64,000 nt of DNA from Rhizobium binae. GTDB taxonomy: Bacteria; Pseudomonadota; Alphaproteobacteria; Rhizobiales; Rhizobiaceae. Shown one piece after another: positions 17,305 to 31,712 of this stretch. The stretch is from the NCBI RefSeq assembly GCF_017357225.1, contig NZ_CP071604.1, positions 3,875,501-3,939,500 of the forward strand. Direction: 5' to 3'. The first letter of the stretch is position 1. Every line of letters starts with the position of its first letter. The notes under the pieces are model-generated. The model made no database searches, was not told the DNA's origin, and was given only the letters and a program-made list of their open reading frames with translations. Both the position numbers and the translations under genes were made by a program.

Positions 17305-18188
17305 CGGCGGTGCTTTACGACCTCTGGCTCCGCATGGGTTACAGCTACGACGTGCCGGCCTCCGGCGCGCGCCACGTCTTGCGCCTGATGCCGCTGTCGC
17401 TGCCCAACCGGCAACGCCTGGTCGCCGGCTCGATCACGATTTCGCCGATGCCGGACGAGCAGTCGCATTTCGTCGATTTCTTTCAACACCCCGCCACCTC
17501 CTTCATGCTGCGCGCGCCGCACGAGGCGCTTGATATTCGCATCCAGGCCCGCGTGCAGGTTGAAAGCCAGCCGATCGCCGCCGATTTCTCGCCGCTGCTT
17601 GCCGACCTGCCCGACGAGATAGCAGGCGTCTGGTCGCTGGCGCCAGATTCGCCGCACCACTTCCTCGCTGACAGCCCGCGCCTGACGCAAACGCGTGAGA
17701 TTGCCGACTATGCACGAAGCTGCGCCAAGCCCGATCTGACGGCGATGCAGATCGCCCATGCGCTCTGCACCCGCATCAACAAGGATTTCACGTACGATCC
17801 CGACGCGACGACGGTCGACACCACGCCGCTCGAGGCTTTCAAGCTGAGGCGCGGCGTCTGCCAGGATTTTACCCACATCATGATCCTGGCGCTCAGAAGC
17901 CTCGGCATTCCGGCGGGTTACGTCTCCGGTTTCCTGCGCACCATTCCGCCTCCCGGCAAGGAACGGCTGGAAGGGGCGGATGCTATGCATGCCTGGGTCA
18001 GGATCTGGTGCGGCGAGACCATCGGCTGGATCGAACTCGACCCGACCAATGACATCCCGGCCGGCATGGATCACATCGTCGTCGCCTATGGCCGCGACTA
18101 TTCCGACGTCGTCCCTGTCATCGGCGTGTTGAAAAGCTATGGTGGCCAGCGCGCCGTCCAGGCGGTTGACGTGATCCCGCTGAAATAA
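17301..18188 (+). CDS. Transglutaminase-like cysteine protease family protein
   Basis: A 295-residue protein of the COG1305 transglutaminase-like family. A beta-rich N-terminal domain (residues 1-150) is followed by the core with Cys in RRGVCQDFTHIM, His in DAMHAWVRIW and Asp in IELDPTNDIP. The conserved tail HIVVAYGRDYSDVVPV is present. It starts with GTG overlapping the stop of the ATP-grasp/alpha-E gene in GTGA, so it is translationally coupled. Members act as proteases or amide-transfer enzymes; in this operon it probably cuts or exchanges an amide bond made by the ATP-grasp partner. Confidence 0.88.
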   Translation: MTAVLYDLWLRMGYSYDVPASGARHVLRLMPLSLPNRQRLVAGSITISPMPDEQSHFVDFFQHPATSFMLRAPHEALDIRIQARVQVESQPIAADFSPLLADLPDEIAGVWSLAPDSPHHFLADSPRLTQTREIADYARSCAKPDLTAMQIAHALCTRINKDFTYDPDATTVDTTPLEAFKLRRGVCQDFTHIMILALRSLGIPAGYVSGFLRTIPPPGKERLEGADAMHAWVRIWCGETIGWIELDPTNDIPAGMDHIVVAYGRDYSDVVPVIGVLKSYGGQRAVQAVDVIPLK

Positions 18189-18298
18189 GCCAATCCCAAA
18201 ACTGGAAAAAACCGTCGATTCGGTAAATTTCTATTGGCGCCGTAAGGACGACGTAAAGAACCAGCATGCGTTAATCACCTGACAGGGTTTCCAGTTGG

Positions 18299-19540
18299 GT
18301 GAACATGATGAGCACCTTCTCTTTGCATCCCTGCCTGCGTCGCATGCTCAGCGACCGAGGCGGTAATTTCGGTATCATGACGGCGATTCTGGCCCCGGTT
18401 CTTCTCGGCGCTGCCGGGATGGCGATCCAGGTCGGCGATATGCTGATCTCCAAGCAGCAACTGCAGGAAGCGGCCGATTCGGCGGCGCTGGCCACCGCCA
18501 CCGCGCTGGCGAATGGCACCATCCAAACCTCTCAGGCCGAGGCCTTCGCGCGTAATTTCGTCGCAGGGCAAATGGCGAATTATCTGCAAAGCGGCGTCGA
18601 TATCAAAAGCGCGACGGGCGTCAGCGTGCACACGAACACATCGGGAAATTCGACATCCTATCAGGTGACGGTTTCGCCAAGCTATGACCTGACGGTCAAT
18701 CCGCTGATGCAAGCGGTCGGCTTTACGACGCAGCACCTTTCGACATCCGGCACGACGGTCGGCGGCCATTCGCAGACTCAGGGCTCGATCTCAATGTTCC
18801 TCGCGCTCGATAAGTCAGGATCGATGGGAGAGGATACGGCGACCGTCAATGAGGAATACCCCACGGAATCATATACCTACGCCTGCAATCCCCACTATAA
18901 CAGGAAAGGTAAGGAAGTCTGGGACACCTGCACCGGCAGCCGCACGAATTACTACACGAAAATAGAAGCGCTGAAGATGGCCGCCGGCAATCTCTTTGGT
19001 CAGTTAAGCAGTGCCGATCCGAACGCCCAATACGTCCGCACCGGCGCAGTATCTTACGATATCGTCCAATATACGCCCAGCGCTCTTGCCTGGGGAACGT
19101 CTGGCGTTTCGAGCTACGTCAATGCGCTTCAGGCGAATGGCGGCACGAATTCAAGCGGCGCGATGAGCACGGCCTATACGTCCCTGACGGCAAAGAATGC
19201 TGCGGGGAACGATGCCGAAGACGCCGCTCACAAGCTGAAGACCGGGCAGACACCCCAAAAGTACATCGTCTTCATGACGGACGGCGACAATAACGACGAT
19301 AGCAGCGGCGGCCGTTCATATGATACCCTGACCAAGGCAACATGTGACACCGCCAAGTCCAAGGGCATCGAGATCTATACGATCGCCTTCATGGCGCCCG
19401 AAGGCGGACAGGCGCTGCTGCATTATTGCGCTTCCGACGACTCGCATTATTTCCAGGCGGAGAAAATGGAAGACCTCCTCGCCGCCTTCAAGGCAATCGG
19501 AGCGAAGGCCTCTTCCCAACTGACGCGCCTGACGAACTGA
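18299..19540 (+). CDS. TadG-like pilus assembly protein with von Willebrand A domain
   Basis: A 413-residue envelope protein. The N-terminus has the Tad/TadG pattern: a short basic leader, the motif RGGNFGIMTAILAPVLLG, one hydrophobic segment, then the ISKQQLQEAADSAALATATA helix. From about 160 on lies a von Willebrand factor A domain with a MIDAS DKSGS at 171-175 and a later TDGDNN. Such proteins are anchored at the inner membrane with the vWA domain outside, and relate to Flp/Tad pili or surface adhesion. No other tad genes are in the window, so it is an orphan. A cysteine-containing insert (YACNPHYNRKGKEVWDTC) follows the MIDAS and might form a disulfide. The exact start is uncertain (GTG 18299, ATG 18305 or 18308). 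Confidence 0.82.
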   Translation: MNMMSTFSLHPCLRRMLSDRGGNFGIMTAILAPVLLGAAGMAIQVGDMLISKQQLQEAADSAALATATALANGTIQTSQAEAFARNFVAGQMANYLQSGVDIKSATGVSVHTNTSGNSTSYQVTVSPSYDLTVNPLMQAVGFTTQHLSTSGTTVGGHSQTQGSISMFLALDKSGSMGEDTATVNEEYPTESYTYACNPHYNRKGKEVWDTCTGSRTNYYTKIEALKMAAGNLFGQLSSADPNAQYVRTGAVSYDIVQYTPSALAWGTSGVSSYVNALQANGGTNSSGAMSTAYTSLTAKNAAGNDAEDAAHKLKTGQTPQKYIVFMTDGDNNDDSSGGRSYDTLTKATCDTAKSKGIEIYTIAFMAPEGGQALLHYCASDDSHYFQAEKMEDLLAAFKAIGAKASSQLTRLTN

Positions 19541-19565
19541 TAGAACGCTCGACAGATAACAAACG

Positions 19566-19599
19566 AAAAGCCGCGCCGGAACAGACCGACGCGGCTTTT
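19566..19599 (+). terminator. Rho-independent terminator after the TadG-like gene
   Basis: Perfect 10-bp complementary arms AAAAGCCGCG and CGCGGCTTTT around a 14-base loop, 26 bp after the stop codon. The TTTT exit makes it a clear terminator, and the AAAA arm would also allow leftward termination. Confidence 0.85.
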
Positions 19600-19783
19600 C
19601 GTAATCGTACCCGCCATCAGATCGATAAAATCCATTGAAATCAATCCTCTTGAGCGAGGTGCCCACGAAGGTTTCGCAATTTTTTCGTTTGCCCAAATCC
19701 TTTGTTGCAAGTGCTTCCTAACGATGCATAAACTGTGGCCAGCGCAAGCGACAATCGATTAAATCAGGCATAACGCCCTGAAA

Positions 19784-19798
19784 CCAAATTAAAATTGG
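19784..19798. promoter_or_regulatory. Near-palindrome just upstream of glgP
   Basis: CCAAATTAAAATTGG, an AT-rich near-perfect inverted repeat 12 bp before the glgP start codon. It overlaps the place where the leader or ribosome binding site should be, so it could be an operator for the glycogen operon or a chance AT patch. No cognate regulator is known. Confidence 0.25.
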
Positions 19799-19810
19799 CG
19801 AGATCTGACC

Positions 19811-22269
19811 ATGAATACCGTTTCCAAGCCGGTTATCCCTTCTCCCGCTCCCCGCAGTTCAAGGCCGGAAATTCTCGCTGAAGAAATCATTGAACGTCTG
19901 ACTTACCGCATCGGCAAAGACGCCAAGGTGGCAAAGCCGCATGACTGGCTGACGGCGACAATTCTTGTCGTGCGCGACCGCATTATCGACAAGTGGATGG
20001 CCTCCACCCGCGAGGTCTATGCGACGGGCGCCAAGCGCGTCTATTATCTTTCCCTCGAATTCCTGATCGGCCGCCTGATGCGCGATGCCGTCTCGAACCT
20101 CGGCCTGATGGAAGAGGTGCGCGATGCGCTCGCCTCGCTCGGCGTCGATGTCAATGTCATTGCCGGGCTGGAGCCGGATGCCGCCCTCGGCAATGGCGGC
20201 CTCGGGCGTCTCGCCGCTTGCTTCATGGAGAGCATGGCGACGGTCAACGTCCCGGCCTATGGGTACGGTATCCGCTATGTCCATGGCCTGTTTCGCCAGC
20301 AGCTGGCCGACGGCTGGCAGGTGGAACTGCCTGAAAACTGGCTCGCCCACGGCAATCCCTGGGAGTTCGAGCGCCGCGAGAGCTCCTACGAAATTGGCTT
20401 CGGCGGTTCCGTCGAATTCATCACCACCCATGACGACCAGCCGCGCTACGTCTGGAAACCGGCCGAGCGCGTCATCGCCGCCGCCTTCGACACGCCGGCC
20501 GTCGGCTGGCGCGGCAAACGCGTCAACACCCTGCGCCTCTGGTCGGCGCAGCCGATCGATCCGATCCTGCTCGATGCCTTCAACGCCGGCGACCACATCG
20601 GCGCGCTGCGCGAAAGCAACAAGGCCGAAAGTCTGACCCGGGTTCTCTATCCAGCCGACGCCACCCCCGCCGGTCAGGAATTGCGTCTGCGTCAGGAATT
20701 CTTCTTCTCATCCGCCTCGCTGCAGGACATCCTGCGCCGCCACCTGCAGCAATATGATGATTTCACCTCGCTGCCGGACAAGGTGGCAATCCAGCTGAAC
20801 GACACCCATCCGGCCGTCTCGGTCGCCGAACTCGTGCGACTGCTCTGCGACGTACACGGCATGGATTTCGAGCAGGCCTGGGAGATCACCCGCCACACGT
20901 TTTCCTATACAAATCATACGCTTCTGCCCGAAGCGCTGGAAAGCTGGCCGGTGCCGCTGTTCGAGCGCCTGCTGCCGCGCCACATGCAGATCGTCTATGC
21001 GATCAACGCCAAGATCCTGCTCGAAGCCCGCAAGACCAAGAACTTTTCCGACAGCGAAATCCGCTCGATCTCGCTGATCGAGGAAAGCGGCGACCGCCGC
21101 GTGCGCATGGGCAACCTCGCCTTCATCGGCTCGCATTCGATCAACGGCGTCTCGGCGCTGCACACCGATCTGATGAAGGTCACGGTCTTTGCCGACCTGC
21201 ACAAGCTCTATCCCGACCGCATCAACAACAAGACCAACGGCATCACGCCGCGCCGCTGGCTGCAGCAGTGCAATCCCAGCCTCACCGGCCTTATCCGCGA
21301 GGCGATCGGCGACGAGTTCCTCGATGATGCTGAAAAGCTCCGCCCGCTCGAGGCCCATGCTTCCGATCCGAGCTTCCAGCAGAAATTCGCCGCTGTGAAG
21401 CGGGCCAACAAGGTGGCGCTCTCCAATCTCGTCGCCAGCCGCATGGGCGTGAAGCTCGATCCGTCGGCGATGTTCGATATCCAGATCAAGCGCATCCACG
21501 AATACAAGCGCCAGCTGCTGAACATCATCGAAGCCGTCGCCCTCTACGACCAGATCCGCTCGCATCCGGAGCTGGACTGGGTGCCGCGCGTCAAACTCTT
21601 CGCCGGCAAGGCGGCGCCGAGTTACTACAACGCCAAGCTCATCATCAAGCTGATCAACGACGTCGCCCGCACCATCAACAACGACCCGTCAGTGCGCGGC
21701 CTCTTAAAGGTCGTCTTCGTGCCGAACTACAACGTCTCGCTCGCCGAGGTCATGGTTCCGGCCGCCGACCTCTCCGAGCAGATCTCGACTGCCGGCATGG
21801 AGGCATCCGGCACCGGCAACATGAAGTTCGGCCTCAACGGGGCGCTGACGATCGGCACCCTCGACGGCGCCAACGTCGAAATGCGCGACAATGTCGGCGA
21901 AGACAACATCGTTATCTTCGGCCTCCGAGCCGACGAGGTTGCCAAGGTCCGCAGCGACGGCCACAATCCCCGCGCCATCATCGAGGGCTCGCGTGAACTC
22001 TCGCAGGCGCTCTCGGCTATCGGCTCCGGCGTCTTCTCGCCCGATGACCGCAACCGCTACACGGCGCTGATCGACGGCATCTATTCGCACGACTGGTTCA
22101 TGGTCGCTGCCGATTTCGACGCCTATGCCCAGGCTCAGCGCGACGTCGACCAGATCTGGATCAACCAGTCCGACTGGTACACCAAGACGATCAACAACAC
22201 GGCGCGGATGGGCTGGTTCTCTTCCGACCGCACGATCAGGCAATATGCAAACGAAATCTGGAGAGCCGG

Positions 22270-22273
<4 letters not shown>
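19811..22273 (+). CDS. glgP: Glycogen/starch/maltodextrin phosphorylase GlgP
   Basis: An 820-residue PLP-dependent glycosyltransferase (GT35) that releases glucose-1-phosphate from alpha-1,4 chains. The length is normal for the family. The PLP-lysine region is intact (EASGTGNMKFGLNGALTIGT), as are the N-terminal YYLSLEFLIGR and the glycine-rich LGNGGLGRLAACF. It is the first gene of the glgP-B-C-A-pgm-glgX operon and overlaps glgB by 4 bp (ATGA). Together with GlgX it makes up the breakdown arm of the pathway. The ribosome binding site is weak (GGCGAGA). Confidence 0.95.
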
Positions 22274-24468
<2,195 letters not shown>

Positions 24469-25606
24469 AGCCCGCATCATCGATTTTGCTCTGTCGAACG
24501 CGCTGAATTCCGGCATTCGCCGCATAGGCGTCGCGACGCAATACAAGGCGCATTCGCTGATCCGCCACATGCAGCGCGGCTGGAATTTCTTCCGTCCCGA
24601 ACGCAACGAGAGCTTCGATATTCTGCCGGCCAGCCAACGCGTTTCCGAGACACAATGGTATGAAGGCACGGCCGACGCCGTTTATCAGAACATCGATATC
24701 ATTGAAGATTACGGCGTAGAATACATGGTCATTCTCGCAGGCGACCACGTCTACAAGATGGACTATGAATGGATGCTGCAGCAGCACGTCGATTCCGGCG
24801 CTGACGTCACCATCGGCTGCCTGGAGGTGCCGCGGATGGAGGCGACCGGCTTTGGCGTCATGCACGTCAACGACAAGGACGAGATTCTCGCCTTCGTCGA
24901 AAAACCGGCCCATCCGCCTGGTATCCCCGACAAGCCGGATTTCGCTCTCGCCTCGATGGGCATCTATGTCTTCCACACCAAGTTCCTGCTCGATGCGCTG
25001 CGCCGCGACGCCGCCGACCCGAATTCGAGCCGTGACTTCGGCAAGGACATCATCCCCTATATCGTCCAGAACGGTAAGGCGGTCGCCCACCGCTTTGCGA
25101 AGTCCTGCGTCCGATCGGATTTCGAGCACGAGCCGTATTGGCGCGACGTCGGCACGATCGACGCCTATTGGCAGGCCAATATCGACCTGACGGCGATTGT
25201 TCCCGAACTCGACATCTACGACAAGTCCTGGCCGATCTGGACTTACGCCGAGATCACCCCGCCGGCGAAGTTCGTTCATGACGACGAGGACCGCCGCGGC
25301 TCGGCCACGTCTTCCGTCGTCTCGGGCGATTGCATCATCTCCGGCGCCAGCCTCAACAAGAGCCTGCTCTTCACCGGTGTCAGGGCCAACTCCTTCTCCA
25401 AGCTTGAAGGGGCGGTCATCCTGCCGAATGTGAAGATCGGGCGGCGCGCGCAGCTCAAGAATGTGGTGATCGACCATGGTGTCGTCATTCCGGAAGGTCT
25501 TGTTGTCGGCGAGGATCCAGACCTCGACGCCAAGCGCTTCCGGCGGACGGAAAGCGGCATCTGCCTGATCACGCAACCGATGATCGACAAGCTGGATATC
25601 TGACTT

Positions 25607-27049
25607 ATGAAAGTTCTTTCGGTTTCGTCCGAAGTCTTCCCTCTGATCAAGACAGGGGGCCTGGCCGATGTGTCCGGCGCCCTGCCAATCGCTCTCAAAG
25701 CCTTCGGGGTCGAGACCAAGACCCTCCTGCCCGGCTATCCCGCCGTCATGAAGGTCATTCGCGACCCGGTCGTCAGGCTCGAATTCGAGGACCTGCTCGG
25801 AGAAAAGGCAACCGTGCTCGAAGTCCAGCACGAGGGCCTCGACCTCCTCGTCCTCCATGCCCCGGCCTATTACGACAGGCCGGGCGGCCCCTATCTCGAT
25901 CCGCTCGGAAAGGACTACCCCGACAATTGGCGCCGTTTCGCCGCCCTGTCGCTTGCCGCCTCCGAAATCGCCGCCGGCCTGCTGCCCGGCTGGCGGCCGG
26001 ATCTTGTGCACACACACGACTGGCAGGCGGCACTGACCTCGGTCTACATGCGCTATTATCCGAGCCCGGAACTGCCGAGCGTATTGACGATCCACAACAT
26101 CGCCTTCCAAGGCCAGTTCGGTTCTGAAATCTTTCCCGGCCTGCGCCTGCCCGGTCATGCCTTCGCCATAGACGGCGTCGAATATTACGGCACGATCGGC
26201 TTTCTCAAGGGCGGTCTGCAAACCGCGCATGCGATCACCACCGTCAGTCCCACCTATGCCGATGAAATCCTGACACCGGAATTCGGCATGGGGCTCGAAG
26301 GCGTCATTGCGACCCGCATCGACAATCTGCACGGCATCGTCAACGGCATCGACACCGATATCTGGAATCCGGCAACCGATCCCGTCGTTCACACCCATTA
26401 CGGCCCGACGACGCTGAAGAACCGCGACGAGAACCGCCGCTCGATCGCCGAGTTTTTCCATCTCGACAATGACGATGCCCCGATCTTCTGCGTCATCAGC
26501 CGTCTCACCTGGCAGAAGGGCATGGATCTCGTCGCCAACGTTGCCGACGAGATCGTCGGCATGGGCGGCAAGCTCGTCGTCCTTGGTTCCGGCGAAGCCG
26601 CGCTCGAAGGCGCGCTGCTTGCTTCCGCCAGCCGCCATCCCGGCCGCATCGGCGTCTCGATCGGCTACAACGAGCCGATGTCGCATCTGATGCAGGCCGG
26701 CTGCGACGCAATCATCATCCCCTCGCGCTTCGAGCCCTGCGGCCTGACCCAGCTTTACGGTCTGCGCTATGGCTGCGTGCCGATCGTCGCCCGCACCGGC
26801 GGACTGAATGACACGGTAATCGATGCCAATCACGCCGCACTTGCGGCGAAAGTGGCAACCGGCATACAATTCTCGCCTGTGACGGAAACGGGCCTGCTGC
26901 AGGCAATCCGCCGTGCAATGCATTTTTATACGGACCGAAAACTCTGGACCCAATTGCAAAAGCAGGGCATGAAATCGGATGTCTCCTGGGAGAAGAGCGC
27001 CGAACGCTACGCTGCCCTCTATTCAAGCCTCGTCTCGAAAGGCATGTGA
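25607..27049 (+). CDS. glgA: Glycogen synthase GlgA (ADP-glucose type)
   Basis: A 480-residue GT5 glycogen synthase that transfers glucose from ADP-glucose to the non-reducing end of the chain. The N-terminal [13 protein letters not shown] motif (K15) binds ADP-glucose. The C-terminal half has the retaining glucosyltransferase pattern [17 protein letters not shown] and RTGGLNDTV. Length is typical. It starts 3 bp after the glgC stop and is followed by pgm after 6 bp, so it belongs to the same transcript. Confidence 0.95.
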   Translation: MKVLSVSSEVFPLIKTGGLADVSGALPIALKAFGVETKTLLPGYPAVMKVIRDPVVRLEFEDLLGEKATVLEVQHEGLDLLVLHAPAYYDRPGGPYLDPLGKDYPDNWRRFAALSLAASEIAAGLLPGWRPDLVHTHDWQAALTSVYMRYYPSPELPSVLTIHNIAFQGQFGSEIFPGLRLPGHAFAIDGVEYYGTIGFLKGGLQTAHAITTVSPTYADEILTPEFGMGLEGVIATRIDNLHGIVNGIDTDIWNPATDPVVHTHYGPTTLKNRDENRRSIAEFFHLDNDDAPIFCVISRLTWQKGMDLVANVADEIVGMGGKLVVLGSGEAALEGALLASASRHPGRIGVSIGYNEPMSHLMQAGCDAIIIPSRFEPCGLTQLYGLRYGCVPIVARTGGLNDTVIDANHAALAAKVATGIQFSPVTETGLLQAIRRAMHFYTDRKLWTQLQKQGMKSDVSWEKSAERYAALYSSLVSKGM

Positions 27050-28687
<1,638 letters not shown>

Positions 28688-28699
28688 TCCGGGGGGAAA

Positions 28700-30679
28700 A
28701 TGCGCGGGAACAATGCGGCGCAGGCCGGCGCGATCGTCTTCGATACCGGCGTCGAATTTGCCGCGTGGTCGCATCATGCCGCACAGCTCGAACTCTGCCT
28801 CTTCGAAGAGGACGGCAACCGGGAAGTCGCGCGCCTGCCGATGGCGCGCGACGGCAATTACACCCATCGCCTCTTCGTTGACGGGCTGAAGGCAGGCGCG
28901 CGCTACGGCTATCGCGCCGACGGCATCTACGCACCTGACAACGGCCTCTGGTTCGATCCTTCCAAATTGCTGATCGACCCCTACGCCAAGGAGATCGACC
29001 GGCCGTTCCGCTATGATCCCCGTCTCGGCGTCTACGGCGAAGACAGCCAGGATCTGATGCCGAAGGCAATCGTCACCTCGGATACGCGCGCCGCTACCGC
29101 CAAGCCGCTCTTCAAACCGGGCGGCTTCATCTACGAAGTGGCGGTCCGGCCCTTTACCATCCTCCATCCCGACATACCGGAACACCACCGCGGCACCATC
29201 GCCGCCCTTGCCCATCCCTCCGTCATCGCCCACCTGAAGCGGATCGGCGTCGACGCCGTCGAACTGATGCCGATCACCGCCTGGATCGACGAACGCCACC
29301 TGCCGCCGCTCGGCCTCACCAACGGCTGGGGCTACAATCCGGTTGCCTTCATGGCGCTCGATCCGCGGCTCGCCCCCGGCGGCGTGGCGGAACTGCGCGA
29401 AACCGTCGCGGCCCTGCACGCGGAAGGCATCGCCGTCATCCTCGACCTCGTCTTCAACCATACCGGCGAGAGCGATCGTTACGGCACGACGCTGTCGCTG
29501 CGCGGCCTCGACAACCTGCATTATTTCCGACATGTCCAGAATTGCCCGGGTGAACTGGTCAACGATACGGGAACCGGCAACACGCTCGCCTGCGACCATC
29601 CCGAGGTCCGCCGTCTCGTCATCGACAGCCTGCGCCATTTCGTTCTCAATGCCGGCGTCGACGGTTTTCGCTTCGATCTCGCGCCCGTCCTTGGCCGCAC
29701 TGCGACGGGCTTCGAGCGCGACGGCGGAACACTTGCCGCGATTCTGGCCGATAATGTGCTTGCCGACCGGATCATGATCGCCGAGCCTTGGGACATCGGT
29801 CCCGGCGGTTACCATCTCGGCAATTTCCCGCAGCCCTTCCTCGAATGGAACGACCGGGTTCGCGACGATTTGCGCTGCTTTTGGCGCGGCGACCAGTGGA
29901 AGACCGGCGCGCTGGCAACCGCGCTTGCCGGCTCGTCCGACATCTTCTCCCGCAACGACGGCAAAGGCACGCGCAGCGTCAATTTCCTTGCCGCCCATGA
30001 CGGCTTCACGCTGATCGATCTCGTCTCCTATGCCGGAAAGCACAATCACGCCAATGGCGAGCACAATCGCGATGGCCACAATGAAAACCACTCGTGGAAC
30101 AACGGGATCGAAGGCGAAACGCTCTACCCCTCGATCCGCAAGCGCCGGAAAAACGATGTGATGGCGTTGCTATCAACGCTCTTTGCCACCCGCGGCAGCA
30201 TCATGCTGACGGCGGGCGACGAAGGCGGACGCAGCCAGCGCGGCAACAACAACGCCTATTGCCAGGACAATGCAATCACCTGGGTCGACTGGAAGGCGTT
30301 GGATGAGGATCTCATCGCCCATACCGCATTCGTCGCCGGACTGCGCCGCCGCTTCACTGTCTTCTCCGAGACGGATTTCCTGTCGGGAAATGGCGACGTC
30401 GAATGGATCTCGGTTTCGGGCGAACCGATGACGGTTGCCGAATGGGAGACGCCGGGGCTGCCGACCCTCGGCATGCTTCTGGCAACCGACGACCGCGCCT
30501 CAAAAGGCAAGCGGACGCGGCTTGCAGTGCTCTTCAATCGTTCCGAAAGCCGTCAGCTCTTTACGCTTCCGTCGGAAGGCGAAGCTTCCTGGCGTCAACT
30601 GACGCCGGCGGGCGCGAAGAAAGTTGGCGCCCGAGTCACCGTCGAGCCACGCTCCGTCGGCTTTTTCATAGAAAAATGA
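28700..30679 (+). CDS. glgX: Glycogen debranching enzyme GlgX
   Basis: A 659-residue GH13 isoamylase-type enzyme that removes alpha-1,6 branches from glycogen trimmed by GlgP. It has an N-terminal CBM48, then the barrel with the catalytic aspartate in VDGFRFDLAPVLG, the glutamate in MIAEPWDIGPGGY and the HD pair in FLAAHDGFTL. The start follows a strong GGGGGGAAA site, 12 bp after pgm. It is the last gene of the operon. Confidence 0.94.
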   Translation: MRGNNAAQAGAIVFDTGVEFAAWSHHAAQLELCLFEEDGNREVARLPMARDGNYTHRLFVDGLKAGARYGYRADGIYAPDNGLWFDPSKLLIDPYAKEIDRPFRYDPRLGVYGEDSQDLMPKAIVTSDTRAATAKPLFKPGGFIYEVAVRPFTILHPDIPEHHRGTIAALAHPSVIAHLKRIGVDAVELMPITAWIDERHLPPLGLTNGWGYNPVAFMALDPRLAPGGVAELRETVAALHAEGIAVILDLVFNHTGESDRYGTTLSLRGLDNLHYFRHVQNCPGELVNDTGTGNTLACDHPEVRRLVIDSLRHFVLNAGVDGFRFDLAPVLGRTATGFERDGGTLAAILADNVLADRIMIAEPWDIGPGGYHLGNFPQPFLEWNDRVRDDLRCFWRGDQWKTGALATALAGSSDIFSRNDGKGTRSVNFLAAHDGFTLIDLVSYAGKHNHANGEHNRDGHNENHSWNNGIEGETLYPSIRKRRKNDVMALLSTLFATRGSIMLTAGDEGGRSQRGNNNAYCQDNAITWVDWKALDEDLIAHTAFVAGLRRRFTVFSETDFLSGNGDVEWISVSGEPMTVAEWETPGLPTLGMLLATDDRASKGKRTRLAVLFNRSESRQLFTLPSEGEASWRQLTPAGAKKVGARVTVEPRSVGFFIEK

Positions 30680-30771
30680 CCGGTGCCTCCCATTGGCGCA
30701 AATCCTTGTCGCAATCGTCATAAATGCACGATAAGGCTTTGGCGCGGCGAGCTTATCTGACGAGGAAATGC

Positions 30772-31260
30772 ATGGGCACGGAAATTTCACTCTCCGACGT
30801 GCGGGGATTGATCGGCATGGAAACGGGCCTGTCGGATTGGATCACCGTCGACCAGACGATGATTGACGCCTTTGCAGGGGCAACGGATGACCATCAGTTC
30901 ATTCATGTCGATCCGGAGCGCGCCGCCGCTGAGAGCCCTTTCGGCGGCACCATCGCCCATGGCTTCCTGACACTGTCTCTGCTCTCGGCGATGAATTACA
31001 ATTGCCTGCCGAAAGTGCGCGAGCAGACCATGGGCATCAATTACGGCTTCGACCGCGTCCGCTTCATGACGCCGGTCAAAAGCGGCGCCCGCGTGCGCGG
31101 CCGCTTCCTGCTCTCCGACGCCCGCTTCCGCGGTGGCGGCATGCTGATGACCACCTACGACGTCACGATCGAAATCGAAAACGAGAAGAAGCCGGCCCTG
31201 ACCGCCAAGTGGATCACCATCATCCAGTTCGACCCGAAGGATCGTCCCGAGGAAGTCTAA
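30772..31260 (+). CDS. MaoC-family (R)-hydratase/dehydratase
   Basis: A 162-residue single hot-dog domain protein of the MaoC/PhaJ type. The catalytic region is FAGATDDHQFIHVDPERAAA, with the Asp and His of the hydratase 2 motif, followed by SPFGGTIAHGFLTLSLL. Such enzymes hydrate trans-2-enoyl-CoA; related small proteins can act on other CoA thioesters, so the substrate is open. ATG 30772 is preferred because GAGGA precedes it by 5 bases; upstream in-frame ATGs at 30724 would add a basic leader. It runs convergently with the VOC gene. Confidence 0.88.
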   Translation: MGTEISLSDVRGLIGMETGLSDWITVDQTMIDAFAGATDDHQFIHVDPERAAAESPFGGTIAHGFLTLSLLSAMNYNCLPKVREQTMGINYGFDRVRFMTPVKSGARVRGRFLLSDARFRGGGMLMTTYDVTIEIENEKKPALTAKWITIIQFDPKDRPEEV

Positions 31261-31663
31261 GCCGGATGCGGCTATGATTTCGCGGAATTGAAGACAGCTT
31301 AAAGAGCGGGCCGTCCGGATCGATAATGAAGGCGGCGTAATAGTGCTCGCCGTAATGGGGCCGGAGGCCGGGAGCGCCACTGTCATGGCCGCCATGCGCG
31401 ATTGCCGCGGCATGAAACGCATTGACCGCCTCACGGCTCAGCGCGCCGAAGGCCAGATGAAACCCCCGGCCGGCCGGACGCTGGCCTTCTGGCCGGTGTT
31501 TGATCGCCAGCTTGTCGCCGCCGCCGGGAAGGCCATAGCCGACTGCTTGCGCCGTCTGTCCAGGCCTGATGTCATCCCAGACCCTGACATAGCCGAGGGC
31601 GGCATCGTAACATGCCGCCGACCTCTCTATATCGGAAACACCGAGGGAGGCATGATGCAGCAT
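31220..31663 (-). CDS. VOC/glyoxalase-family protein, C-terminus frameshifted
   Basis: A small vicinal-oxygen-chelate protein. It begins MLHHASLGVSDIERSAACYD and reaches the typical end HYGEHYYAAFIIDPDG, but the tail PLFKLSSIPRNHSRIRLR is not VOC-like. In the adjacent frame the same DNA reads AVFNSAKS and then a stop at 31272-31274, close to the normal family ending (DPDG..EAVF). A single lost base around 31299-31303 (TTAAA on the plus strand) explains this and also explains the 41-bp convergent overlap with the MaoC gene. It would otherwise be a metal-dependent lyase, dioxygenase or binding protein. The product may be a mis-tailed but folded protein. Confidence 0.8.
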   Translation of the reverse strand: MLHHASLGVSDIERSAACYDAALGYVRVWDDIRPGQTAQAVGYGLPGGGDKLAIKHRPEGQRPAGRGFHLAFGALSREAVNAFHAAAIAHGGHDSGAPGLRPHYGEHYYAAFIIDPDGPLFKLSSIPRNHSRIRLRLPRDDPSGRTG

Positions 31664-31712
31664 TCTTCCTCCTTCGAATGGGGCGCCCTATGCAGACAGG
31701 ACTAATCCGAGC

